A DNA stretch of 64,000 nt, taken from NCBI GenBank assembly GCA_015061945.1, contig SUVP01000002.1, forward strand, positions 286,909 to 350,908, in the 5' to 3' direction. Numbering within the stretch: the stretch's first letter is position 1; every line of letters begins with the position of its first letter. Made by a program: the position numbers and the translations under genes. Below are positions 18,421-28,145 of the stretch, piece after piece. Source of the DNA: Opitutales bacterium. Its GTDB lineage: Bacteria; Verrucomicrobiota; Verrucomicrobiia; Opitutales; Intestinicryptomonadaceae. Below the pieces are notes generated by a model. It made no database searches and was not told where the DNA came from. It saw only the letters and a list, made by a program, of their open reading frames with translations.

Positions 18421-19746
18421 CTAAATTAGTTCGTATGTTGCCGGACTTGGTGTTGGCATCTTTGGCAAGACCATATCCAACGTGAGATTTTTCGGCATAT
18501 ATTCGCGTTGCGAACGCTCCAGCACCCACGCACACTTCATACGTTTGCCAGTGTATGCCGACTCACGTCCAGCTATTGCAACATAGCAAGAATCAGCACA
18601 CTCCTTAAGCTTATTAAACTTTTTACCATTGCGAATTGCATCGTAGAAAACTTCGTGTTCGCAAAGCGTAGCTGCCCTGCGTGGAGCACCAATCGACCAT
18701 GGCTTTTCGCCTGTTATGCGTTGACCTTGGAAACTCATTTCCAAAATACCTTTTGTACCGATTACCTTAAATGGTGAATAACGGCTTGTATTAGCTTCTT
18801 GCGAGCAACCTGCCGAAAGTGTTATTCCACTCTTAAATTCAAAGTTAGCAAACGTGTGCGAGCAATTATTACCGACGTTTGCGTATGTTGGCATTTGTCC
18901 GCTAAAGCCGACAACTTCATACGGAAGTTCTCCGCCGATTGCCCACATCGCCAAGTCGAGATTATGCACAAACTGTTCTACAAACTGGTCGCCCGATGTC
19001 CAGTAGCGACAGAGCCAATTCATCAACTGATATTCCGCTACATCGGGCGACATTTTCGCCATACGTTGCAATGCCCATGCCTCGTTTGTATAGCTTGATG
19101 AATTTGTCAAATATCTGCCGATATTACGCATAAATAAGCACGATACGACATCCCCGATTTGCCCGTCGCGAAGACGATTTATCGCTTCTTGAATTGAAGT
19201 TTGGTAGCGTTTTTGCGTTCCACACAAAACCTTTAATTGTTTTGAATCTGCAAGCGGGATGAGTTCTTTATAAATTTTACGCAAGCCGACAGCGTCGATT
19301 GCAATCGGTTTTTCAGCAAAGACGTGTTTACCTGCTTTCAAGCACTTTTCAATATGATATGGACGGAACACTGGCACTGTCATCAATGCGACGATATCAG
19401 CGTCGGTCTGTACGATTTTATCGATTGCTTCAAGCCCTGTAAATCTTCTGTCGCCAACTTTCCAAAGTTTATCAAAAAATCCACTCTCAATTTTATCTGC
19501 TTCTTGCTTGATTGCATTTTCAAAGCGAGTAAGGTTTTCTTCAAAAAGGTCTGCGACTGCAATAATCTCGATATTTTTATCAGCCTTAATCATCATCGTG
19601 GTATCAAAAATACCACGAGAGCCACATCCGACTATCGCGATTTTCAGCTTATCACTACCCTTTACTTGAGCAAATGAAAATTTTGGGAGTACTGCTGTTG
19701 CCGTACCCAATAATGTTGTATTTTTTACAAATGTTTTTCTGTCCAT
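18421..19746 (-). CDS. Gfo/Idh/MocA-family oxidoreductase, exported type
   Basis: Encodes 441 residues. An N-terminal leader (MDRKTFVKNTTLLGT...FSFA, about 1-26) resembles the Tat-type leaders common on this family in Verrucomicrobiota and Bacteroidota, though the twin arginine reads RK. The Rossmann NAD(P)-binding motif IVGCGSRG lies at 38-45 and the family motif EKPIA at 145-149, followed by the alpha/beta domain. These enzymes oxidise or reduce sugars, inositols or glycosidic substrates; the substrate here cannot be read from sequence. A role in sugar metabolism would fit the secreted glycosidases elsewhere in the window. Own terminator downstream; start chosen from the AAAAGG upstream. 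Confidence 0.85.
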   Translation of the reverse strand: MDRKTFVKNTTLLGTATAVLPKFSFAQVKGSDKLKIAIVGCGSRGIFDTTMMIKADKNIEIIAVADLFEENLTRFENAIKQEADKIESGFFDKLWKVGDRRFTGLEAIDKIVQTDADIVALMTVPVFRPYHIEKCLKAGKHVFAEKPIAIDAVGLRKIYKELIPLADSKQLKVLCGTQKRYQTSIQEAINRLRDGQIGDVVSCLFMRNIGRYLTNSSSYTNEAWALQRMAKMSPDVAEYQLMNWLCRYWTSGDQFVEQFVHNLDLAMWAIGGELPYEVVGFSGQMPTYANVGNNCSHTFANFEFKSGITLSAGCSQEANTSRYSPFKVIGTKGILEMSFQGQRITGEKPWSIGAPRRAATLCEHEVFYDAIRNGKKFNKLKECADSCYVAIAGRESAYTGKRMKCAWVLERSQREYMPKNLTLDMVLPKMPTPSPATYELI

Positions 19747-19880
19747 ATATTACCTTTTACTAAAATTCACTTTAATTATTTTTTTTCTAAATTCAACAGT
19801 CTTTTCTGAAAATATCTCAAAAAGTCAAAATTTTTCAAAAATTGGGAAATATAGGAAAATAATCCGATGTTTTAACTACA

Positions 19881-19905
19881 AAAAAAGCGGGTCGATTGAC
19901 CCGCT
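19881..19905 (-). terminator. Terminator of the yajC-secDF operon
   Basis: Perfect AGCGGGTC/GACCCGCT stem with a 4-nt loop, then a T run on the minus strand, 19 bp after the secDF stop codon. Confidence 0.85.
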
Positions 19906-19923
19906 CTAAAATCATAAATTAAA

Positions 19924-22527
19924 TTACATTTCCCAATCTTTTGGTTTTGCCGCGTTCGCTTCTTGTTCTTTTTCAACACGAGCACGGTTTCCTTTATTCC
20001 ACCAGAAGAATACTGGGCTTGCAATAAAGATTGATGAGAATGTACCTGTGAGAATACCAAGCAAGAATACGAGCGAGAAGTCAACTACAATGCCTGTACC
20101 AAAAATGAACAATGCGAGTGTCGCAAATATTGTCGACATACTTGTGAGCAATGTTCTTGTGAGTGTACGGTTGATTGACAAGTTGATTACATCACGCAAC
20201 GACATTGTTGGCTTCATAACAAGCTCTTCTCTGATACGGTCGAACACAACGATTTTATCGTTAATTGAATAACCCATTACCATCAAGATTGCAGCAACCA
20301 TCGGAGCCGAGAATTGACCTGAACCGATACCGAGCAATCCGAAGATAACATACAAACCGATTGTCAAGAGAACGTCGTGCGTTGTTGCAACGATGGCACC
20401 GATACCATAGCTGAATTCAAATCTCAATGCGATATACATCAAAATCGCCAAGAGTGAAAGTGCTACTGCGATTGCCGCGTCGCGTGTGATTTCGCCACTG
20501 ACTGACGCACCTACGCTTTGTTGCGAAAGAAGTTTAAGCTGTGCTTGTGGGAACTTCTTTGAGAGCATCTCAAATACACGTTCACCCTTTTCGCTTTCAA
20601 CTTGCAACACAAGTGTTTCAGATTTTGAAGCAAGGTCTGTTTGGTATGATGCTTGGATTTCACCAATACCTGTGTCTGATGTCGATTCACTCAATGCTGT
20701 AATTTCGCCAATCGGGATTTTCTTATCGGCATTGAACGACATTGTGATAACATCACCACCTGTAAAGTCGATACTCAATGTCTTATCTCCACGATATACG
20801 ATTGCAACAATACCCATAATCACAATCACCCAAGAAACGATAAACGATTTCTTTGCATAATTGAGGAATTTGATATTTGTATCATTCGAGATGAATGTAC
20901 GGGTAAGTGCCTTGCGAATGACATTGTACTTAACTGCCAATTCGAGCATTGCTCGGCTGAGAACCAATGCACAGAAGAGTGTCGTGAAAATACCAACTGC
21001 CAATGTAATACCGAAGCCCTTAACTGGACCTGTACCAAATTTCCAAAGAATCAATGCAGAAATGAGTGTTGTAATGTTAGCGTCGACAATTGTCGAGAAT
21101 GCTTTTTCATAACCCATTTGCAATGATGTCCACAAGCTTTTGCCTGCCAAAGTTTCTTCACGCATACGTTCGAACACAAGGATGTTCGAGTCAACCGCCA
21201 TACCGATTGTAAGCACGAGAGCTGCGATACCAGGGAGTGTCATTGTAGCACCAAAGCTTGCCAATACACCAACGAGAATTAAAATGTTTACAAATACTGA
21301 AATGAGTGCGATAAAGCCCATACCAAAGTATACTGCAACCATAAATGCGATAACTGCGAGCGTACCAATACCTGCTGCCATAAGCGAGCTGTCGCGCGCT
21401 TCAGATGCGAGCGATGGACCAACCTCGTTCAACGATGTACGCTTCAAACCAACTGCGAGTGGGTTATTCAATGCGTTTGCCAATTCGATTGCTTCGCGAC
21501 GTGTGAAATTACCTGTGATTGATCCACGTTCCTTAATTACGCTTTGGATGTGTGGTGCACTCATCAAACGTCCGTCGAGAACGATTGCAAGCGATTGTTT
21601 TGTGCCTGTGCGACGGTCGCCATCAAGAATTTCGCTTGTGATTTTTTCAAATATTTTACCACCTTCAGATGTAAATTCCATGCTGACGCTGAAACGGTTT
21701 GCGTCTTCCATTGCTGGATATGCTTTTGCGATGATATCGCCCTTCGCTTCTGCACGACGTTTTACGAACATAGGTTCTTCGATAACTCTGCCGTTGCGTT
21801 CTGTTTCCATCATTAACACTTCATAGCCAGCTGGAATTTCTGATGGCAATGGCTTTGCTGATGTTGGACGTTGGTCACGGTGTACAAGGCGGAATTCGAG
21901 CTTTGCCGGACGCGAAAGTTCTTCGATAGCTTCAGGGTTATCTTTGAGCGATACACCAGGCATTTGAACTTCGATAGCATTGCCACCAACGATTCTGATT
22001 GTCGGTTCTGTAACACCAAGACCATTGATACGGTTGTTCATCACTGTGAGAACGTCGTCAAGCTGTCCTTGGCGTGTGAGTTCGTCAGCATTCAAGTTAG
22101 TATCGTCAACTTGCAATGTGAACGACACACCGCCCTGAATATCGAGACCCTTTTTCAAAGCACCTTTACTTTGACGATAGAGTTCTTTCAAGAGAATATC
22201 ATTTTTCTTCTTGAGAATTTTGATATCTGAAACGTTGATGTCTTTAAAATATTTCGACAAGTCAATTTCCTTTGCATTTGCAAGGTCACGAAGTGCGATA
22301 TAGAGCGTTGGAGACTTTGTCTTGTCGCTTCTATAATTGACTGGATCAACGCGTGCTTGAGCGTCTTTAAGTACTTGGACAAATTCTTGCTGATTTGCCG
22401 TCGCACGAGTTTTGATATAATCTTCAAACGGAGTATCACCAAATGGTACCATTGAACCGATAGCCCATGCTACCACCAATGCCGTTATGATGAATTTTCC
22501 GAATATTGACGAGTTAGTTCCCGACAT
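19924..22527 (-). CDS. secDF: Fused protein translocase subunit SecDF
   Basis: Proton-driven inner-membrane helper of the Sec translocon that pulls secreted proteins out of the channel. The 867 residues are a natural SecD-SecF fusion, as in Bacillus, Bacteroidota and Verrucomicrobiota. The SecD half (about 1-530) has an N-terminal membrane anchor, the GLDIQGGVSFTLQVD motif, the periplasmic P1 region and GMAVDSNILVFERMREE in its membrane bundle. The SecF half (about 555-867) has IDFTGGD, and GYSINDKIVVFDRIREEL. It follows yajC with a 73-bp gap, forming the standard yajC-secDF operon. It may matter for export of the PEP-CTERM and lipoprotein products nearby. Confidence 0.95.
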   Translation of the reverse strand: MSGTNSSIFGKFIITALVVAWAIGSMVPFGDTPFEDYIKTRATANQQEFVQVLKDAQARVDPVNYRSDKTKSPTLYIALRDLANAKEIDLSKYFKDINVSDIKILKKKNDILLKELYRQSKGALKKGLDIQGGVSFTLQVDDTNLNADELTRQGQLDDVLTVMNNRINGLGVTEPTIRIVGGNAIEVQMPGVSLKDNPEAIEELSRPAKLEFRLVHRDQRPTSAKPLPSEIPAGYEVLMMETERNGRVIEEPMFVKRRAEAKGDIIAKAYPAMEDANRFSVSMEFTSEGGKIFEKITSEILDGDRRTGTKQSLAIVLDGRLMSAPHIQSVIKERGSITGNFTRREAIELANALNNPLAVGLKRTSLNEVGPSLASEARDSSLMAAGIGTLAVIAFMVAVYFGMGFIALISVFVNILILVGVLASFGATMTLPGIAALVLTIGMAVDSNILVFERMREETLAGKSLWTSLQMGYEKAFSTIVDANITTLISALILWKFGTGPVKGFGITLAVGIFTTLFCALVLSRAMLELAVKYNVIRKALTRTFISNDTNIKFLNYAKKSFIVSWVIVIMGIVAIVYRGDKTLSIDFTGGDVITMSFNADKKIPIGEITALSESTSDTGIGEIQASYQTDLASKSETLVLQVESEKGERVFEMLSKKFPQAQLKLLSQQSVGASVSGEITRDAAIAVALSLLAILMYIALRFEFSYGIGAIVATTHDVLLTIGLYVIFGLLGIGSGQFSAPMVAAILMVMGYSINDKIVVFDRIREELVMKPTMSLRDVINLSINRTLTRTLLTSMSTIFATLALFIFGTGIVVDFSLVFLLGILTGTFSSIFIASPVFFWWNKGNRARVEKEQEANAAKPKDWEM

Positions 22528-22600
22528 AGTTCTTCTTTCTTGTTGTGTTTATTTTATAAAGCTAACACTCACCGACTATGCGATGAGTGTATATAAAAAA

Positions 22601-22942
22601 TTACTTTTGTTCTGCTGGAATTTCATCAACAATCTTATCTTGGATTGCCGATTTGATGAATTCAACTTTGTTATTGTCGCCAAGCTTTACGATAAAAGTC
22701 TTTTCTTTTACGTTTGAAATTGTGCCAATCATACCGCCGATTGTCAAAACCTTGTCGCCTGTCTTAAGCTCTGACAACATCTTTTGATGTTGTTTTTGGC
22801 GTTTGCGTTGCGGTGCAATCATCAAGAAATACATTGCCGCAAACATAAGTACGACGAATAAGAGCATCGACGAACCACCACCTTGAGGTGCCGTTTCTGC
22901 AGGTGCTGTTGCTTGTGATAATACTGTTATTAAATTATACAT
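22601..22942 (-). CDS. yajC: Preprotein translocase accessory subunit YajC
   Basis: Encodes 113 residues. A short N-terminal region is followed by one membrane helix (about 24-43, MLLFVVLMFAAMYFLMIAPQ) and the family's basic stretch QRKRQKQHQKML, then the cytoplasmic domain with LKTGDKVLTIGGMIGTI. YajC associates with SecDF and YidC. It is the first gene of the yajC-secDF operon. Typical size and residues; no oddities. Confidence 0.95.
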   Translation of the reverse strand: MYNLITVLSQATAPAETAPQGGGSSMLLFVVLMFAAMYFLMIAPQRKRQKQHQKMLSELKTGDKVLTIGGMIGTISNVKEKTFIVKLGDNNKVEFIKSAIQDKIVDEIPAEQK

Positions 22943-23050
22943 ATCTTTAGAACCTATTGATGTGAAAAATTAAACTTCTAAATAAATCCTTTATCTTAAC
23001 CCCTTGCAAGAAAAAAACGTGATTTTTTCAGAATAAAAACACTAACAAAA

Positions 23051-23080
23051 AAAAGCCGACGGAATAAAAATTCCGTCGGC
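23051..23080 (-). terminator. Terminator of the RHH gene
   Basis: Perfect 11-bp stem GCCGACGGAAT/ATTCCGTCGGC with an AAAA loop, followed on the minus strand by T8. Confidence 0.85.
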
Positions 23081-23095
23081 AACTCAAAAGAAAAC

Positions 23096-23293
23096 TTACT
23101 TTATCTTCTTTTTAGCTTCTGCAACACTCAAATACTCCTTTGCGAGATTTTGAAGAGTGTTTGCAATGAAGTTTGAGCGATTGCGATTGTCCATACGAGC
23201 CAATTCGTCAATCTGCTGTACAAGTGCTTCTGGGAGACTGATTGAAATTTGTGTCATTCCAACAGTTTTACCTGAACCTTTTTTTCTTGCCAT
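23096..23293 (-). CDS. Ribbon-helix-helix (CopG/Arc-type) DNA-binding protein
   Basis: Encodes 65 residues. Positions 14-60 fit the ribbon-helix-helix fold: a strand TQISISLPEALVQQ, then helices IDELARMDN and RSNFIANTLQNLAKEYL. The basic N-terminus (MARKKGSGK) could add DNA contacts. Such proteins act as dimeric repressors, often autoregulated, or as antitoxins; no toxin gene is adjacent. It stands alone between its own terminator and an AT-rich upstream region with an imperfect inverted repeat. AAGGA precedes the start. Target genes are unknown. Confidence 0.75.
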   Translation of the reverse strand: MARKKGSGKTVGMTQISISLPEALVQQIDELARMDNRNRSNFIANTLQNLAKEYLSVAEAKKKIK

Positions 23294-23531
23294 GATATTT
23301 CCTTATTTTGTTTTTTTATTTTTTGAGAATAATTTTACATTTACTTTATCGGATATTTTTCACTTCAGTAAAAAATATATTATCCAATAATAAAGCAGAG
23401 ATAAATATACATCTCATTAGAATAATAATTATGCATTTTATATTTTTGTCAAATTTTTTTATAAAAAAACAAAAAAAACAATCATTTATTAATAAATTTT
23501 TCAATTATGATATTTTATTTAAATAAAGAGA
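23294..23531. other. AT-rich intergenic region upstream of the RHH gene
   Basis: Very AT-rich stretch without a convincing gene; a plus-strand reading frame of 72 residues here is Phe/Ile/Lys-rich and lacks any protein-like pattern. TATTTTT (23354-23360) and AAAAAATA near 23370-23377 form an imperfect inverted repeat that could be an operator for the RHH protein; this is speculative. Confidence 0.35.
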
Positions 23532-23563
23532 GACGGCCTCGCAACACTTGCTACGAGACCGTC
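23532..23563 (-). terminator. Terminator of the Ala/Lys/Pro-rich protein gene
   Basis: GACGGCCTCG (23532-23541) and CGAGACCGTC (23554-23563). The single mismatch is a G-U wobble only in the minus-strand RNA, which fits termination of the minus-strand gene. A T-containing run follows on that strand. Confidence 0.6.
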
Positions 23564-23594
23564 ATCATTAGGGGGTAGGAAATTGAAATATAAA

Positions 23595-24428
23595 TTATCT
23601 TGGTTTAAGATAACGGAAAAATATTTTGCAATATGTATCTTTGCCTGCAGTTGCAAAGACCACATCGTATGGGATAAAACCCATTTCGCTCGAATCTTTA
23701 ACTGTGCTGTTTGAACTGTTCCAACCAGCTGATGAACGAATCGATTTTACACGCGAACGTGCTTTTGATACTGCGTTAGAAAACGCACGCATTTTATTCT
23801 TACCAAAACCTGCGACCATTTCAGTTTCCAAATACCATGTTTCTGGAATTTGGTCTGAATAATTGAATCGCATAAGGCAATAGAATTTGCCACCGTCGGC
23901 AGTAATCACGCAATCTTTAACTTGAAAATCACCTTTTCTGCCAACAAATTTTCTGACCGCAGCATCAGCCGACGTTTCCGCATCTTCAGCTGAAGAACCC
24001 CACATGCAAACTTTGCCGTCGATAACTTGCTTACGCATTTTAACGACCTTCTTTTTGGCTGGTTTTTTATCCTTTTTCTTGAGCTGTGGTGCAAATTTTT
24101 CTACTACCGATTCTTTTTTTACAACTTTTGCAACTGCTTTTACAGGTGCTTTTGCCGGAGTTTTCGCAGGAGCTTTTGCGACAACTTTTTTTGCAGTAGC
24201 TGTTGCCTTTGCAACTGGCTTTGCTGTTGTTTGAGCCTTTGCAACTGGTGTTGCAACCTTCTTTATAACTGCAGGCTTTGCCCCAACTGCCCCAGCTGGA
24301 GCCAACTTTGAAGCGACAGTATTTGTTGATACCTTTGACGGAGCACCATACAACTGCACATTAAAAAATGCTATCAGTATTAAACAGATACTCCCTACAC
24401 TAATAAGCTTTTGGTTAAAATTAAACAT
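23595..24428 (-). CDS. Secreted protein with Ala/Lys/Pro-rich linker
   Basis: Encodes 277 residues from the ATG at 24428, which has a strong GGAGGAGG ribosome site just upstream. A signal peptide or membrane anchor spans about 1-29 (ending VQLYGAPS). Residues 30-125 are a low-complexity Ala/Lys/Pro/Val stretch like histone H1 or TonB-type linkers, positively charged and probably extended, which may cross the periplasm or bind nucleic acid or peptidoglycan. The C-terminal 140 residues form a globular domain with four Cys and motifs such as DGKVCMWGSSAEDAE and WYLETEMVAGFGKNKMRA that I cannot assign. It stands alone with its own terminator. Function unknown. Confidence 0.6.
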   Translation of the reverse strand: MFNFNQKLISVGSICLILIAFFNVQLYGAPSKVSTNTVASKLAPAGAVGAKPAVIKKVATPVAKAQTTAKPVAKATATAKKVVAKAPAKTPAKAPVKAVAKVVKKESVVEKFAPQLKKKDKKPAKKKVVKMRKQVIDGKVCMWGSSAEDAETSADAAVRKFVGRKGDFQVKDCVITADGGKFYCLMRFNYSDQIPETWYLETEMVAGFGKNKMRAFSNAVSKARSRVKSIRSSAGWNSSNSTVKDSSEMGFIPYDVVFATAGKDTYCKIFFRYLKPR

Positions 24429-24582
24429 TATTCCTCCTCCTATACTCACCTTTTTAATAGTAATATAAATAACGTGTCAACATAAAATTTAAAATTTTTT
24501 TTAAGATTAAAAGGTTTGATGTATTACCTTGACGCAATGAAAAAAATCGTAAAAATGGTGGGATTATTTAGATTCAAAGTTT

Positions 24583-27336
24583 ATGGCTACACAGAATACA
24601 GATTACGATTTTACAAATATCGAAAAATTTTGGCAAAACAAGTGGGATGCCGATAACACATTCCACGCAGAAACGTCAACAGACGCTCCCAAGTATTATA
24701 TACTTGATATGTTCCCCTACCCATCAGGTGCGGGCTTACATATCGGACACCCGGAAGGCTACACTGCTTCGGATATTATTTCCAGATACAAATGGGCAAA
24801 TGGCTTCAACGTGTTGCACCCTATGGGATGGGACGCATTCGGTCTGCCAGCAGAACAATACGCTGTAAAAACAGGCACACATCCAGCAATCACCACAACC
24901 ACAAATATCGACAATTTCCGCAAGCAAATTAAGTCGATTGGCTTTGCTATCGATTGGCAAAGAGAAATCAATACGACTGACCCTAATTATTTTAAGTGGA
25001 CTCAATGGATTTTCCTCAAGCTATTCAAAATGGGCTTGGCGTATGTCGACGAAAAGCCTGTTTGGTGGTGTCCACAGTTAGGTACGGTTTTGGCTAACGA
25101 AGAAGTTATCGACGGCAAGAGCGAAGTTGGTAAATTCCCAGTAGAACGCCGTAAGCTTCGTCAATGGGTCCTCAAAATCACAGCTTATGCAGATAAGCTC
25201 ATTCAAGGTCTCGATTCTCTCGATTGGCCAGACTCAACAAAACGCCTCCAGAAAAATTGGATTGGTCGTTCAGAAGGTGCTGAAGTCGATTTTGAAATTG
25301 CCGATTCCGACGCAAAAGGTCAAAAGTTGCGTGTGTTCACAACACGTCCAGACACTCTCTATGGTGCAACTTATATGGTCATTGCTCCAGAACATCCGCT
25401 TATCGACAAGCTCACATCGGCAGACAGAAAACAAGCTGTTGAAGACTATAAAAAATCTATTGCTTCAAAGAGCGACCTCGACCGTACCGACTTGGCAAAA
25501 GACAAAACTGGCGTATTCACAGGTGCTCACGCAATCAACCCAGTTAATGGCAAATTGATTCCAATTTGGGCGGCAGATTATGTCTTGATGAGCTACGGAA
25601 CAGGTGCAATTATGGCTGTCCCAGCACACGATGATAGAGACTTTGAATTTGCTCAAAAATTTGAATTGCCGATTATCCGTGTAATCGAAAAGAAAGACAA
25701 AGACGGCAACGATGTTCCATTGCCTTTCACCGACGTCGGCACAATGGTAAACTCGGGCGAATATTCCGGAATGAACTCGGCAGACGTAAAGCGTGCGATT
25801 ATCTCGATGCTCGAAGAAAAACAAGTTGGCAAAAAATCGGTCAACTACAAATTGAGAGACTGGCTCTTTTCACGTCAACGCTACTGGGGCGAACCATTCC
25901 CTGTCTTGTGGGTATCGAAAGACGCTTATGAGGCTGTTTCAAAAAGTGAAATTTGGAAAGATGCCCTTCCTGAAAATCCAGTATCTTATAATAGTGAAGA
26001 CGGAAAAGTCTTCTACGCACTCCCACTTCTCGATAAACATTTGCCACTCGAACTCCCTAAGGTCGACAACTACAAGCCATCGGGAACAGGCGAAAGCCCA
26101 CTCGCAAATGCGACAGACTGGTTGAATGTAAAAGTCAATGTACAAACTGGCGAAATTAAAGCATCAACAGATGAATCGGCAAATGGTTCTGATTGGTTCG
26201 ACGCCCACAGAGAAACAAACACAATGCCTCAATGGGCAGGCTCGTGCTGGTACTACCTACGCTATTGCGACCCACAATGCACAACTGCACCAATCAGCGA
26301 AGAAGCCGAAAAATACTGGGGTACGCCTGACTTCTATATCGGTGGTGCAGAACACGCTGTTCTCCACTTGCTCTATGCTCGATTCTGGCACAAAGTATTG
26401 TACGATTGTGGCGTAGTGAAAGACCCTGAACCTTTCAAAAAATTGTTCCACCAAGGTATCATTCTCGGACAACTCGAATACACTGGTTTCAAAAAGGACG
26501 GTAAGTGGGTATCGGCAAATATGGCATCGGAAAACGGCGTTGAAGCTGTAAAACTTTCTGAAAACGATGTCGAAAAAATCGGTGCTACTTTCTATCTTAA
26601 AGAAGATAAAAATATAGCTGTTGACGCTCGTAGCTACAAGATGAGTAAGAGTCGTGGAAATGTCGTAAACCCTGACGATATTATCGCACAATACGGTGCC
26701 GACTCACTCCGTTTGTACGAAATGTTCCTCGGACCGCTCGAAGACCAAAAGCCATGGAATACAAATGGTATCGAAGGTGTCTTCCGCTTCCTCAAGAAGA
26801 TTTGGCGTGAATACGTCAATAATAATGACGGCAGTATCGCTGAAAAAATTGTCGACGGCGGTGATGACTCGACAACACTTTTGAAAGCACTCAACGAAAC
26901 AATCAAAAAGGTTTCGGCTGATATAGAAAACTTGCGTTTCAACACTGCAATTTCGCAAATGATGATTTTCCTTTCGGTATTCCAAAAGGCTGACAAAGTC
27001 TCGAAAGAAAGTGCAGAAAAATTTGTAAAATTACTCGCTCCATTCGCTCCACATATCGCTGAAGAATTGTGGTGCAAACTCGGCAACACAAATAGCGTGG
27101 CAAAGGCAGAATGGCCAAAGCCAGATGAATCTAAACTCGCTGATGATGTCGTAAAAATGGGCGTTCAAGTTAACGGCAAATTGCGTGGCGAATTGTCTGT
27201 TGCAAAAACAGCTTCAAAAGATGATATTCTGAAAATGGCAAAAGAATTGCCAAATGTACTCGCCTTTATCGAAGGTAAGACAATCGTCAAAGAAATTTGC
27301 GTCCCTGCGAAAATCGTAAATATTGTTGTGAAATGA
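24583..27336 (+). CDS. leuS: Leucyl-tRNA synthetase
   Basis: Charges tRNA-Leu in the cytoplasm. Encodes 917 residues. Class I signature HIGH at 53-56 in [12 protein letters not shown] and KMSKS at 686-690. The CP1 editing domain carries the [11 protein letters not shown] threonine-rich motif (about 265-275) and the conserved AVPAHDDRD. The C-terminal anticodon-binding and tail domains end in VNGKLRGE...[16 protein letters not shown]. An ATGA overlap couples it to the FecR-domain gene downstream. CTTGAC at 24528-24533 may be part of its promoter. Length and motifs are normal. Confidence 0.97.
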   Translation: MATQNTDYDFTNIEKFWQNKWDADNTFHAETSTDAPKYYILDMFPYPSGAGLHIGHPEGYTASDIISRYKWANGFNVLHPMGWDAFGLPAEQYAVKTGTHPAITTTTNIDNFRKQIKSIGFAIDWQREINTTDPNYFKWTQWIFLKLFKMGLAYVDEKPVWWCPQLGTVLANEEVIDGKSEVGKFPVERRKLRQWVLKITAYADKLIQGLDSLDWPDSTKRLQKNWIGRSEGAEVDFEIADSDAKGQKLRVFTTRPDTLYGATYMVIAPEHPLIDKLTSADRKQAVEDYKKSIASKSDLDRTDLAKDKTGVFTGAHAINPVNGKLIPIWAADYVLMSYGTGAIMAVPAHDDRDFEFAQKFELPIIRVIEKKDKDGNDVPLPFTDVGTMVNSGEYSGMNSADVKRAIISMLEEKQVGKKSVNYKLRDWLFSRQRYWGEPFPVLWVSKDAYEAVSKSEIWKDALPENPVSYNSEDGKVFYALPLLDKHLPLELPKVDNYKPSGTGESPLANATDWLNVKVNVQTGEIKASTDESANGSDWFDAHRETNTMPQWAGSCWYYLRYCDPQCTTAPISEEAEKYWGTPDFYIGGAEHAVLHLLYARFWHKVLYDCGVVKDPEPFKKLFHQGIILGQLEYTGFKKDGKWVSANMASENGVEAVKLSENDVEKIGATFYLKEDKNIAVDARSYKMSKSRGNVVNPDDIIAQYGADSLRLYEMFLGPLEDQKPWNTNGIEGVFRFLKKIWREYVNNNDGSIAEKIVDGGDDSTTLLKALNETIKKVSADIENLRFNTAISQMMIFLSVFQKADKVSKESAEKFVKLLAPFAPHIAEELWCKLGNTNSVAKAEWPKPDESKLADDVVKMGVQVNGKLRGELSVAKTASKDDILKMAKELPNVLAFIEGKTIVKEICVPAKIVNIVVK

Positions 27337-28130
27337 TAAAATTTACTAAAATTACAGCAGTCGCCATACTCGCATATTGTGCGAGTATAGCTTCGTTTGC
27401 GTGGGGCAAAAATGCAGATTTGCAAAATGGTTTTGTATATGTGCATACATCGCGAAATATGCCTGAATTGATTATCGAAGGTAAAAAAGACGCATTGAAA
27501 ACCAATGTATTGCATAGTGCAAAAAATCTCGAAATAGATTGCGGGGAAAAGCAAATCGCCTTTTTGATTCTCTCAAATCGCACAGTTATACAGCTTGAGG
27601 AAAACACAAAAATAAAGATTAAATCTTTCTCGCAGACACCACCCTTCTCTTTCGATTTTTACAGCGAAACAGAAGAAACACGTTCAATTCTCGATATGGA
27701 AATTTTGCGTGGAAAAATTCGCGTGTATGGAGTACGTCCTCGTGCAACGTCATCTATAAACGTTGAATCGCCTTTCGGTAAATATGATGTCAAAAGTACA
27801 AAATTCACGATGTCGGTATCGGACAAACATACAGAAATTGTGCTTTTTGAAGGTCAATCTACATTCACTTCAAAAAATGGGAAACGCGATTTTATACAAA
27901 ACAAACAACGTGGAGAAATCTTGGCTGAAAGATTAAATTCAGAGTATCCAATGAAGATAGAATATCTGACATCTATCGAAGAAGATGCTCTTTTGCTCAA
28001 GTATAACGATTGCAAGACTGTATTTAATTCAGTGGAATTTTTCAAAGGTAAAGACGGTAAAATGCGTGCGATTAGAATTACACCAAAAGAATTTTTGAAT
28101 CGCTCGGCAAAGTATGAATACCGCAAATAA
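27333..28130 (+). CDS. Secreted FecR-like domain protein
   Basis: Encodes 265 residues from the ATG at 27333, which overlaps the leuS stop by 4 bp; the ORF start at 27297 lies inside leuS. Signal peptide about 1-22 (SIASFAWG). The centre has the FecR pattern: a strand-rich segment [35 protein letters not shown], followed by a [17 protein letters not shown] block. FecR domains occur in periplasmic signal-transducing or surface proteins. There is no sigma factor or TonB receptor nearby, so a classic FecIR role is unlikely; an envelope structural role is equally possible. Probably co-transcribed with leuS and lpxI. Confidence 0.65.
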   Translation: MIKFTKITAVAILAYCASIASFAWGKNADLQNGFVYVHTSRNMPELIIEGKKDALKTNVLHSAKNLEIDCGEKQIAFLILSNRTVIQLEENTKIKIKSFSQTPPFSFDFYSETEETRSILDMEILRGKIRVYGVRPRATSSINVESPFGKYDVKSTKFTMSVSDKHTEIVLFEGQSTFTSKNGKRDFIQNKQRGEILAERLNSEYPMKIEYLTSIEEDALLLKYNDCKTVFNSVEFFKGKDGKMRAIRITPKEFLNRSAKYEYRK

Positions 28131-28145
28131 TGAGGTTGGCTAATT

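Noticed and set aside
23308..23526. 72-codon plus-strand ORF
   Set aside because: Composed of Phe, Ile, Lys and Asn as expected from AT-rich DNA; no conserved-looking motif, and it lies in the upstream region of the RHH gene.
24004..24311. Plus-strand ORFs rich in Phe, Ala and Cys opposite the secreted protein at 23595-24428
   Set aside because: They are the complement of Ala/Lys codons; the minus-strand gene has a signal peptide, a strong ribosome site and a terminator.
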